Source: Sediminibacterium sp.
GTDB taxonomy: Bacteria > Bacteroidota > Bacteroidia > Chitinophagales > Chitinophagaceae
Direction of reading: 5' to 3'
DNA: 64,000 nt
Assembly (NCBI GenBank): GCA_017983845.1
Contig: JAGOAO010000004.1
Span: 67,482 to 131,481, forward strand
The translations under genes were made by a program, and so were the position numbers. Positions 17,395 to 25,400 of this stretch are shown piece by piece (the stretch's first letter is position 1; every line of letters begins with the position of its first letter). The notes beneath the pieces are model-generated. The model had not been told where the DNA came from. It was given only the letters and a program-made list of their open reading frames with translations, and did not search any database.

Positions 17395-18060
17395 ATGTTA
17401 TATCTAGTCCCTACGCCCATTGGTAATTTAAAAGATTTTACTTTTAGAGCAGTAGAGACACTACAATCTGTGGATTTCATTTTATGTGAGGATACCAGAA
17501 CTTCCTCCAAGCTATTACAGCATTATCAAATCCAGAAGCCCTTAACACCTTTCCATCAGCACAATGAACATAAAATTGTGGAGCACTTAGTGCAGCAATT
17601 GATGGCAGGTAAAAATATCGCACTCATAACAGACGCAGGTACACCAGGTATTTCAGATCCTGCATTTTTATTGGTTAGAGCATGTAAAGCAGCAGGTGTT
17701 CCTGTAACAAGCCTGCCAGGAGCTACTGCATTTGTGCCAGCCCTTGTCAATAGCGGGTTGCCTACCAATCGTTTTATATTTGAAGGATTTATCCCTTTAA
17801 AAAAAGGCAGAAAAACTTTAATGGACGCTTTGGCGAACGAAGAACGTACTATGATTTTCTATGAGAGTCCTATGCGACTTGTGAAAACCTTAGAACTTTT
17901 CAAAGCCACTTTCGGCGCCGAACGTAAAGCGGCTGTGAGTAGGGAACTCACCAAAATGTTTGAAGAAAATATCACCGATACCCTTGAAAATCTAATCCTT
18001 CATTTTACATCCAAACAAGTGAAAGGGGAGATTGTGATTGTAGTGGAAGGGAAGGATTAA
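17395..18060 (+). CDS. rsmI: 16S rRNA (cytidine-1402 2'-O) methyltransferase
   Basis: 221 residues. RsmI methylates the ribose of C1402 in the decoding centre of 16S rRNA using SAM. Tetrapyrrole-methylase fold with the family start LYLVPTPIGNLKDFTFRAVETL, FILCEDTRTSSKLL, ITDAGTPGISDPAFLLVRAC and SLPGATAFVPALVNSGLPTNRFIFEGFIPLKKGR, all diagnostic of RsmI. Slightly short at the C-terminus, as in other Bacteroidota. Last gene of the four-gene run. Confidence 0.94.
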   Translation: MLYLVPTPIGNLKDFTFRAVETLQSVDFILCEDTRTSSKLLQHYQIQKPLTPFHQHNEHKIVEHLVQQLMAGKNIALITDAGTPGISDPAFLLVRACKAAGVPVTSLPGATAFVPALVNSGLPTNRFIFEGFIPLKKGRKTLMDALANEERTMIFYESPMRLVKTLELFKATFGAERKAAVSRELTKMFEENITDTLENLILHFTSKQVKGEIVIVVEGKD

Positions 18061-18089
18061 TTTAAATTCAAAGTCCTTATCTTTAAAGC

Positions 18090-19268
18090 ATGTTTCAAAT
18101 TATCTTTTTGTGTAGTTTATTGTGTGCCTTATTAACTATCTATATTTTAGTAGGAAAAAAAGATGCTTTAAAATCTTATGCAGACTACTTATTGTCTTTT
18201 TATGTTTTATTCATGTCATGGAATGTAGTGATGTATTTATTGCTATATTATGCATGGATTATTGAAGTACCTTATTTATTCAAAACTGCAGCACCACTTG
18301 CTTTTTTGGTTCCACCGTTTGGTTATTTTTATACAAGAGCAGTCTTGTATAATGAAAGAAAATTCACTATAAATGATGTATGGCATTTTATCCCGTTTAT
18401 TATTGTAACGATAAATTATGTACCTTTTTTTTTCATGCCAGATAATGAGAAAAAACAGATAGTTCAAGCAGTAATAAACAATTTAGATTTATCCTATCAA
18501 TACAATGTTGGGCCTATTTCGGAGGCAAATCTTTTCATAATGCGAATGGTACAGATATGTTTATATACTTTTTTTCAATGGAAGTTGATTATAAAGTATA
18601 AAAAACAAAACGAGGTACCGGTTATTGAAAATCAAATAAAATTGGTGATTGATTGGTTGAAAATATTTGCATGGACTTGTTCTGCATATATTTTTGCATT
18701 TATAGTACTGTTTACATTGGTAATCTTTAAAATATCGGTATTTAATAATGGGGGCTTTGTTAATTTAATCCCATTGATCTTTATCGTAAGCAGCTTCTTT
18801 TTAATTAGTACTTATTTGTTAACCCATCCAGAGGTATTAAATGGACTGCCATTTGTGAAATACAAAGCATTTGATTCTAAACTAATGGAGGATGAATTTA
18901 ATCAAGTGCCATTTATAGAAGAGAATTATTCGGTTCAGATAGCCCAAATACAGGCCTATTTTGATGATTCAAAACCTTATTTAAATAAAAACTTGTCTTT
19001 AAATCAAGTTGCTGTTGCCTTAAATATGTCTCCTAGAGAACTCTCATATATTTTGAACAATTACTTAGAATGTAGGTTTACAGAATATGTCAATCAATAC
19101 CGAATTCAATACATTATTGATAATTATAATACATCAAAGTTCGAGAATTATACGATAGAATCCATTGCTTTTGAAGCCGGTTTCTTAAGTAAAAGTGGTT
19201 TTTACAAGTCATTTAAAAAGCAACATCAAATGACACCTCTAGAGTATTTTGATAAACTTGTCAGCTAG
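18090..19268 (+). CDS. Membrane-anchored AraC-family transcriptional regulator
   Basis: 392 residues. The N-terminal 240 or so residues hold about seven hydrophobic segments (FQIIFLCSLLCALLTIYIL, YLLSFYVLFMSWNVVMYLL and others), and the C-terminal 100 are a cytoplasmic AraC double helix-turn-helix (LSLNQVAVALNMSPRELSYILN; TIESIAFEAGFLSKSGFYKSFKKQHQMTPLEYF). This layout suggests a sensor that binds DNA while in the membrane. Ligand unknown. It stands directly upstream of the surface-protein cluster, 29 bases after rsmI, with a weak -7-like TATCTTTA ending four bases before its ATG. Regulation of the neighbouring genes is inference. Confidence 0.85.
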   Translation: MFQIIFLCSLLCALLTIYILVGKKDALKSYADYLLSFYVLFMSWNVVMYLLLYYAWIIEVPYLFKTAAPLAFLVPPFGYFYTRAVLYNERKFTINDVWHFIPFIIVTINYVPFFFMPDNEKKQIVQAVINNLDLSYQYNVGPISEANLFIMRMVQICLYTFFQWKLIIKYKKQNEVPVIENQIKLVIDWLKIFAWTCSAYIFAFIVLFTLVIFKISVFNNGGFVNLIPLIFIVSSFFLISTYLLTHPEVLNGLPFVKYKAFDSKLMEDEFNQVPFIEENYSVQIAQIQAYFDDSKPYLNKNLSLNQVAVALNMSPRELSYILNNYLECRFTEYVNQYRIQYIIDNYNTSKFENYTIESIAFEAGFLSKSGFYKSFKKQHQMTPLEYFDKLVS

Positions 19269-19301
19269 TCATTCAGCAAAATCAGTTTTTACCTATTTTT
19301 T

Positions 19302-19327
19302 TGTATCCAATTAGGTAAATGGATACA
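19302..19327. promoter_or_regulatory. Inverted repeat, possible operator upstream of the surface-protein cluster
   Basis: TGTATCC (19302-19308) and GGATACA (19321-19327) flank a 12-base spacer in the gap between the AraC-type regulator and the T9SS-type protein. The only evidence is symmetry and location. Confidence 0.3.
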
Positions 19328-19375
19328 TGTATTTCTCTCCATTTGAACTTCTTTGAGTGTCATTTAGATAGTTTA

Positions 19376-19406
19376 GCTAACATTTAGTAACAAAGCTAAA
19401 TGTAGC
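19376..19406 (+). other. Imperfect hairpin in the leader of the T9SS-type gene
   Basis: GCTAACATTTAG pairs with CTAAATGTAGC apart from one bulged A; the loop is about 8 bases. It ends 13 bases before the ATG at 19420 and could affect mRNA stability or initiation. Confidence 0.35.
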
Positions 19407-19419
19407 TTAAAACTAAACC

Positions 19420-19938
19420 ATGAGAAGAGGATTCATTCCATTAGTTTACATACTATTTATTTTTAATGTAAGTAAGAACGTAAATGCTCAAAATATTACG
19501 CCATTCACGTTGAACCATGGGGGTGGTTCAAATGGTGCAATTGAATGGAGTATGGGTGAATCTGCTTCCATTGGTTATTTTAGTGCAAACAACCTGCTTT
19601 TAACCACCGGGGTTTTACAGCCCCTATCCAATGTTGTGACATCTATTAACGAATTTGGACCATCAGTTTTTGGAAATCAAATTGTAATGGGCCCCAATCC
19701 AGTTTTAACAACGCTAAATTTTAAGGCACAATTCACCCAAATTGGGCAACTTTCGATTCAATTATTGGATGCAAAATCAAAAGTAGTTTTTGTAAAGCAA
19801 GCGGGTTCAATTTGGAATCAATTTCAAACATTTATTCCAATGGAAAATTATGTTTCTGGTTTATACTATGTCAAAGTAGATTATAAACTGATTAACGGAA
19901 CGGTACAAACAGGTGTATATAAAATCATCAAATTATAA
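19420..19938 (+). CDS. Secreted protein with T9SS type A-like sorting domain
   Basis: 172 residues. Signal peptide (about 1-23, ending NVNAQ), a short glycine-rich region (LNHGGGSNGAIEWSMGESASIGYF), then from about residue 90 a C-terminal domain of the type IX secretion kind: MGPNPVLTTLNFKAQF, a central beta stretch LSIQLLDAKSKVVF, and a final LYYVKVDYKL...GVYKIIKL. Such domains target cargo through the T9SS to the cell surface. There is almost no cargo domain between signal and tail. First of three genes in a row; 35 bases before the next. Confidence 0.72.
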   Translation: MRRGFIPLVYILFIFNVSKNVNAQNITPFTLNHGGGSNGAIEWSMGESASIGYFSANNLLLTTGVLQPLSNVVTSINEFGPSVFGNQIVMGPNPVLTTLNFKAQFTQIGQLSIQLLDAKSKVVFVKQAGSIWNQFQTFIPMENYVSGLYYVKVDYKLINGTVQTGVYKIIKL

Positions 19939-19973
19939 TATTTAGCACAGAATATAAATTCAAAAATCAAATT

Positions 19974-21641
19974 ATGCGTTTTAATTTCAAAAATTGTTTA
20001 TTGTCTTTATCCATTTTAATAAGCTTTGTAGCAAAAGCTCAAAATGGATTAAATTTTCAAGGGGTAGCAAGAAATAGTAATAATGTAATTCTTGCTTCAC
20101 AACCAATTAGTTTAAGATTAAGTATTGTACAAGGAACAACAAATGCAGTTACTGAATATACGGAGGTCAGAAAAGTAACAACGAATGCACAAGGATTATT
20201 TAACGTTGTCATTGGTGATACTGGAACCATAAGTGTGATAGGAAGCTTTAGTACAATAGACTGGAAATTAACGCCTAAGTTTTTGAAAATTGAAATGGAT
20301 GTGGCTGCTGGCAATAATTTTAGTTTAATTGGTACTACACAATTTCAATCGGTAGCTTATGCGCAATTTGCGATTCAGGTAGACGCAGAAAAGATAATCG
20401 GGGTTGTTCCTGTAGCAAAGGGTGGTACAGGTGTAGCAAGTATCACGGCATTAAAAGCTTCATTGGATTTAGATACAAAAGTGGATAAGGTAACGGGTAA
20501 GGATTTATCTACGAATGATTACACCACTGCAGAAAAAACAAAACTTGCAGCAATTACAGGTACTAATACAGGAGATCAAGATTTAAGTGCTTATGCCACC
20601 ACTGCATATGTAGATGGACAAGTTAATGCTGTTAGAGTTCAAGATGGGGCAATCACAACATCGAAAATTGCAAATAATGCAGTTGATTTAACTACAAAAG
20701 TAAGTTCCTTATTGCCAACTACGAATGGTGGTACAGGAACGGCAACTTCTACGGCTAATACTTTTTTCGCAGCTCCAGATGGAATAGCAGGTGCGCCAAT
20801 TTTTAGAACAATAGTTGCATCTGATATTCCTACAGATATTAGTGGGTATATACAAAACGCCCCTAGTTCTACTCAAACAGCATCGATTAATATAAATGGT
20901 TCAATTATTGCAGGAAGTATTCAAAATACAGCCATTGGTAACACAACTGCAAGTTCTGGTTCTTTTACCACTTTAAGAAGCACCGATAAATTAAATGTTG
21001 GTGTTAGTGGTAATGAGGAAGAATCGGCATTATTAGAAATTAGCTCATCTTCTAAAGGTTTTCTACCACCAAGGATGAATGCATATCAAAGAGATGCTAT
21101 TTCGTCACCAACTGCTGGTTTGGTTGTTTGGTGTACCAATTGTGGAGCATCAGGAGAGTTGCAAGCATTTAATGGCGCAATATGGGCAAATATGAGTGGC
21201 ACTGCAGGATCGGCAGTTCCAACATTATCAATAGGCACGGATTATCAAGGCGGAAAAGTTGCTTATCTATTAGTTTCAGGAGATGAGGGATACGATGCAA
21301 ATACACAACACGGTATCATCGTTGCACCAGATAATTTGAGTACTAGTACTACTCTTGATAATGCTATAACTTTAGCAAATAATTATACAGGTGGTGGGTA
21401 TACTAACTGGTTTTTACCGAATATAGCACAATTAGAAAAAGTCTTTTTAAATAGAAATGCGATTGGGTACACATTTGGACCAACCAATAGTTATTTCTGG
21501 AGTTCTAGTGTAAAAACCGATGGCAGTGGTAATAATTATTGGTTTACTATATTTTATACCCCAAATACAAATACAACAATTTATAGTAACTATTCTAGTA
21601 GAAGTAGCACCTATTATGCTAGGGCGATCAGATTATTCTAA
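19974..21641 (+). CDS. Surface protein: tail-fibre-like stalk with DUF1566/Lcl-like tip
   Basis: 555 residues. Signal peptide (1-22, VAKAQ), then the N-terminal domain GLNFQGVARNSNNVILASQPISLRLSI seen in many Bacteroidota surface proteins, a stalk containing TTAEKTKLAAITGTNTGDQ that resembles phage tail-fibre repeats, a middle linker, and from about 410 a DUF1566-like C-terminal domain (GTDYQGGKVAYLL, GGYTNWFLPNIAQLEKVF, YFWSSS, YYARAIRLF). DUF1566/Lcl domains occur in adhesins, some binding collagen. The first ~210 residues are nearly the same as in the next gene. Ligand and anchoring are unknown; there is no T9SS tail. Confidence 0.75.
   Translation: MRFNFKNCLLSLSILISFVAKAQNGLNFQGVARNSNNVILASQPISLRLSIVQGTTNAVTEYTEVRKVTTNAQGLFNVVIGDTGTISVIGSFSTIDWKLTPKFLKIEMDVAAGNNFSLIGTTQFQSVAYAQFAIQVDAEKIIGVVPVAKGGTGVASITALKASLDLDTKVDKVTGKDLSTNDYTTAEKTKLAAITGTNTGDQDLSAYATTAYVDGQVNAVRVQDGAITTSKIANNAVDLTTKVSSLLPTTNGGTGTATSTANTFFAAPDGIAGAPIFRTIVASDIPTDISGYIQNAPSSTQTASININGSIIAGSIQNTAIGNTTASSGSFTTLRSTDKLNVGVSGNEEESALLEISSSSKGFLPPRMNAYQRDAISSPTAGLVVWCTNCGASGELQAFNGAIWANMSGTAGSAVPTLSIGTDYQGGKVAYLLVSGDEGYDANTQHGIIVAPDNLSTSTTLDNAITLANNYTGGGYTNWFLPNIAQLEKVFLNRNAIGYTFGPTNSYFWSSSVKTDGSGNNYWFTIFYTPNTNTTIYSNYSSRSSTYYARAIRLF
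20239..20596 (+). repeat. 358-bp duplicated segment, copy 1
   Basis: I find no difference between this stretch and 22014-22371 when read base by base. It encodes the region from GSFSTIDWKLTPKFLK to DLSAYA in both surface proteins. The coding sequence upstream of it matches less well, with scattered differences. Confidence 0.93.
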
Positions 21642-21748
21642 AAAATAAAAATTACGAAACTATTATACGTAGTTAATTGTAGTAATGAATCAATTGCCCT
21701 CCACCCAAATAATAAGTCATAAATAGCGACTTCATTAAAAATAAAATT

Positions 21749-24700
21749 ATGCGTTTTAATTTCAGAAACAGTTTATTGGCTTTGTTTGTTTTCATTGGAT
21801 TTTCGACACAAGCACAAAATGGTTTGAACTTCCAAGGAGTTGCAAGAAATAGTAATAATGTAATTCTTGCATCACAGCCAATCAGTTTAAGATTAAGTAT
21901 CCTTCAAGGAACTGCTTCTGGCAATGCGGAGTATACAGAAATAAGAAAAGTTACAACGAATGCGCAAGGATTATTCAACGTGGTCATTGGTGACACAGGT
22001 GCTATAAGTGTATTAGGAAGCTTTAGTACAATAGACTGGAAATTAACGCCTAAGTTTTTGAAAATTGAAATGGATGTGGCTGCTGGCAATAATTTTAGTT
22101 TAATTGGTACTACACAATTTCAATCGGTAGCTTATGCGCAATTTGCGATTCAGGTAGACGCAGAAAAGATAATCGGGGTTGTTCCTGTAGCAAAGGGTGG
22201 TACAGGTGTAGCAAGTATCACGGCATTAAAAGCTTCATTGGATTTAGATACAAAAGTGGATAAGGTAACGGGTAAGGATTTATCTACGAATGATTACACC
22301 ACTGCAGAAAAAACAAAACTTGCAGCAATTACAGGTACTAATACAGGAGATCAAGATTTAAGTGCTTATGCGACTACTACGGCACTTACTTTAAAAGAAA
22401 ATGCAGCTAATAAATCTGCTGCAACAGATTTGGGCGCAAGTGCAACAAGTGATATTTTATTCCCGACACAAAAAGCGGTAAAGACTTATGTAGATGGACA
22501 AGTAAGTTCAGGTGGGGTATCTGATGGTAGTATATTAACCAGACATCTAGCAGATGGAGCAATAACAACAGTGAAAATTGCGAATAGTGCGGTGGATTTA
22601 ACTACAAAAGTAATAGGATTATTGCCAACGTCAAATGGGGGAACTGGTACAATAACTGCTACAGCAAATACCTTTTTTGCTACACCTGATGGAACAAGTG
22701 GTGCTCCTTCATTTAGAGGAATACTAGCATCTGATATTCCATCGGATTTGAGTAGTTATATCCAAAGTTCACCAATGTCACCTCAATCAGCTAGTATTGA
22801 TATTGGTGGCGGAGCAAGAATTGGGGGTAGGGGAATTATAGGGAATGATTTATATGTAAATAATATTTATATGGGTATTGGAGGCACTGGTCAAAATAAT
22901 ACCAATACAGCGATAGGTAATAGTTCTTTACAAGGGCAAGATGATGGTTATGGTAATACAACACTTGGAACATGGACCATGAAAGTTAATAATGGTGGAT
23001 ACAATAACACTTCTATTGGAGCCAATGCACTGCAAAATATAAATACTGGGAATGATAATACAGCAATAGGTAATTATGCTATGTTAAATAGTACAACTGG
23101 CAACTTTAACACTGCAACAGGAGCACTTGCATTGTCCGCAAACACAAGTACTGCCAATACAGGTTCTTACAATGTTGCAAATGGATATAAGGCAATGCCT
23201 TTTAATCAAACTGGTTCTTATAATGTAGGTGTTGGTTATATGGCTTTAAACAGCAATACTGTAGGATCCAATAATACTGCAATCGGTAATCAAGCAAATG
23301 TCGCATTAGGATCGTTAACAAATGCAACTGCAATAGGAAATGGAGCTATAGTTTCTGGTTCTAATCAAATCCAACTCGGGAATTCATCAGTGACTTTGGT
23401 TCAAACAAGTGGGGGTATAACAGCTGGTGGAACATTAACAGCCAATGAAGGTGTGTTTACAAGCACTACTATTTCTGGTAATGCATCATTTGGTGGAACA
23501 TTAACAGCCAATGCAGGTGTGTTTACAAGCACTACGATTTCTGGAAATGAATCAATAAGGGGAACATTAACAGCCAATGCTGGTGTGTTTACAAGCACTA
23601 CGATTTCTGGTAATGCTTCAATAGGTGGAACACTTAGTGTCACTGGTTCTGCTACTTTCACTAATGACAATACAATCAATGGAAAAAGAATTGGTCGAGG
23701 TGCAGGGGGGATATTATCAAATACAGTATTTGGTGCGGATGCGCTTCTTTCAAATACAACTGGTGGAGGAAATGTGGCAATAGGTAATGAAGCACTTTTA
23801 AGTAATACGATTGGAAATTATAATATAGCAATTGGGAATATTTCTTTAAGGCAAAATACAAGTGGTATTGGAAATATGGCCTTAGGATTTAAAACTTTAC
23901 ACAGTAATATAACAGGCTCTGGAAATATAGCTCTTGGTGTAGAAAGTTTATTTGCTAATACAATTGGGGAAGATAATTTTGCTTCAGGTATGTATAGTTT
24001 GAAAAATAATACATCAGGTTCAAGTAATTTTGCTACTGGATATAACAGTTTACTAAATAATACTACAGGCTCAAATAATATTGCAATTGGATACGAAAGT
24101 TTATATAGTAACACAATCGGTTCAAATAATTTTGCCACAGGCAATGCAAGTTTATATAGTAACACAATCGGTTCAAATAATTTTGCCACAGGCAATGCAA
24201 GTTTATATAGTAACACAATCGGTTCAAATAATTTTGCCACAGGCAATGGAAGTTTAACAAATAACACAACCGGTTCAGATAATTTTGCCACAGGCAGTGG
24301 AAGTTTATCAGATAACACAACCGGTTCAGATAATTTTGCATCAGGATATCAAAGTTTATCAAATAACACAACCGGTTCATATAATTTTGCATCAGGATTT
24401 CAAAGTTTAAATGGAAATACAATAGGATATAGCAATATTGCTATTGGAGCTAGCTCTTTAGCTAGAAATACCTCTGGTTCAAATAATATTGCACTTGGAT
24501 TTGAAACTTTACCATTTAACACAACTGGCGCTAATAATTTTGCTACAGGTGTAGGAGGTTTATATAATAACACAACAGGTAATAACAATTTTGCATCAGG
24601 ATATCAAAGTATGAATAATAACACAACTGGTAGTAATAATTTTGCATTTGGAAATGAAAGTCTAAATAGTAACACAACTGGTAATCATAATGTTGCTCTT

Positions 24701-25309
24701 GGATATGTAAGTTTATATGCTAATGTTGATGGATCTGACAATATAGCATTTGGCGAATACGCTTTACATACCTTGAATAGTGGTAATTTTAATATTGCAA
24801 TTGGAGCAAGTGCAGGATATTTTACATCTTCAGGATCAAACAATATTTTAATTGGTAAGGATGCATTTACTTCAACAAGTACTACAAGCAACCAGATAGT
24901 TTTAGGTAATTCAAATATTAGTTCTTTACGTGCTCAAGTGACATCTATTACTGCATTGTCGGACAGACGTGATAAAACTGATATCGTGACCATTGCCGAA
25001 GGCATAGATTTCATAAAGCAATTAAAGCCTGTGACTTTTACTTGGAATACGAGAGATAAAGCAAAAGTGGGTATCAAATCAGCTGGATTTATTGCTCAAG
25101 ATTTGTTGTCTTTACAAAAATCATCCTCGATAGGAGAAAATTTAGATTTAGTAAGTGAGGATAATCCAGAAAAATTAGAAGCTCGATACAATAATTTATT
25201 ACCTGTCATGGTGAAGGCAATTCAAGATCAACAAAATATCATTGAAGACCAGAAAAAGCGTTTAGATGCGTTGGAAAAGTTGGTTAATGAATTGTTGAAA
25301 AAGCAATAA
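21749..25309 (+). CDS. Giant repeat adhesin with S74 self-cleaving C-terminal chaperone
   Basis: 1,186 residues. Signal peptide (1-23, STQAQ); GLNFQGVARN domain and tail-fibre-like stalk shared with the previous gene; repeats of YadA-head character (NTAIGNSSL, NNTSIGANAL) at about 380-550; three 22-residue repeats (559-625); about twenty 17-residue repeats of the type GSNNFATGNASLYSNTI (about 660-1040); then the S74 intramolecular chaperone domain (1071-1186). Ser1071 in SDRRDK, with its Lys five residues on, matches the Ser-Lys autocleavage site of endosialidase chaperones. The last 30 residues form a coiled coil (IIEDQKKRLDALEKLVNELL). Likely a trimeric surface fibre; receptor unknown. Confidence 0.82.
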   Translation: MRFNFRNSLLALFVFIGFSTQAQNGLNFQGVARNSNNVILASQPISLRLSILQGTASGNAEYTEIRKVTTNAQGLFNVVIGDTGAISVLGSFSTIDWKLTPKFLKIEMDVAAGNNFSLIGTTQFQSVAYAQFAIQVDAEKIIGVVPVAKGGTGVASITALKASLDLDTKVDKVTGKDLSTNDYTTAEKTKLAAITGTNTGDQDLSAYATTTALTLKENAANKSAATDLGASATSDILFPTQKAVKTYVDGQVSSGGVSDGSILTRHLADGAITTVKIANSAVDLTTKVIGLLPTSNGGTGTITATANTFFATPDGTSGAPSFRGILASDIPSDLSSYIQSSPMSPQSASIDIGGGARIGGRGIIGNDLYVNNIYMGIGGTGQNNTNTAIGNSSLQGQDDGYGNTTLGTWTMKVNNGGYNNTSIGANALQNINTGNDNTAIGNYAMLNSTTGNFNTATGALALSANTSTANTGSYNVANGYKAMPFNQTGSYNVGVGYMALNSNTVGSNNTAIGNQANVALGSLTNATAIGNGAIVSGSNQIQLGNSSVTLVQTSGGITAGGTLTANEGVFTSTTISGNASFGGTLTANAGVFTSTTISGNESIRGTLTANAGVFTSTTISGNASIGGTLSVTGSATFTNDNTINGKRIGRGAGGILSNTVFGADALLSNTTGGGNVAIGNEALLSNTIGNYNIAIGNISLRQNTSGIGNMALGFKTLHSNITGSGNIALGVESLFANTIGEDNFASGMYSLKNNTSGSSNFATGYNSLLNNTTGSNNIAIGYESLYSNTIGSNNFATGNASLYSNTIGSNNFATGNASLYSNTIGSNNFATGNGSLTNNTTGSDNFATGSGSLSDNTTGSDNFASGYQSLSNNTTGSYNFASGFQSLNGNTIGYSNIAIGASSLARNTSGSNNIALGFETLPFNTTGANNFATGVGGLYNNTTGNNNFASGYQSMNNNTTGSNNFAFGNESLNSNTTGNHNVALGYVSLYANVDGSDNIAFGEYALHTLNSGNFNIAIGASAGYFTSSGSNNILIGKDAFTSTSTTSNQIVLGNSNISSLRAQVTSITALSDRRDKTDIVTIAEGIDFIKQLKPVTFTWNTRDKAKVGIKSAGFIAQDLLSLQKSSSIGENLDLVSEDNPEKLEARYNNLLPVMVKAIQDQQNIIEDQKKRLDALEKLVNELLKKQ
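22014..22371 (+). repeat. 358-bp duplicated segment, copy 2
   Basis: Partner of 20239-20596, spaced 1,775 bases start to start. Divergence begins immediately on both sides: GTGTGA/GTGTAT before and CCACCA/CGACTA after. Confidence 0.93.
23426..23623 (+). repeat. Three 66-bp tandem repeats (22 residues each)
   Basis: Units at 23426-23491, 23492-23557 and 23558-23623, each encoding GGTLTANxGVFTSTTISGN plus three residues (second unit G-N-E-S-I variant; third begins R-G). A fourth partial unit GGTLSVTG follows. The small number of base differences suggests recent expansion. Confidence 0.9.
23728..24830 (+). repeat. Array of about twenty 51-bp (17-residue) head repeats
   Basis: Consensus [S/G]NNxAxGxxSLxxNTTG, period 17 residues. 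Most units are diverged, with FATG/FASG, IAIG or IALG at the strand and NTTG or NTIG at the turn. The regular glycine/asparagine pattern suggests a stacked beta-roll. Confidence 0.85.
24098..24250 (+). repeat. Three virtually identical 51-bp units in the head array
   Basis: Units start at 24098, 24149 and 24200; the only difference I see is C/G at the second-last base of the third (24249). A hotspot where repeat number could change without breaking the frame. Confidence 0.92.
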
Positions 25310-25400
25310 AGCCCTTTATTTCAGGTTCAATAACGGTTTGTATCCGATAAATAGGACAGTTTTCTGTTTTTTAGTTAAATTAGCTTCTCAATTTAAGCAT

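Noticed and set aside
24098..24250. CRISPR-like array, because of regular 51-bp spacing
   Set aside because: There are no unique spacers; the units are coding tandem repeats in frame, and no cas genes are present.
23401..24590. Long open frames on the minus strand opposite the adhesin repeats (for example 23818-24318 and 24063-24422)
   Set aside because: They are mirror images of the 51-bp repeats, give low-complexity Leu/Pro/Asn-rich products and have no promoter or start context.
21749..25309. A prophage remnant, because of the tail-fibre-like stalk and S74 domain
   Set aside because: No capsid, terminase, integrase, lysis or other tail gene is near; the gene has a signal peptide and a Bacteroidota N-terminal domain.
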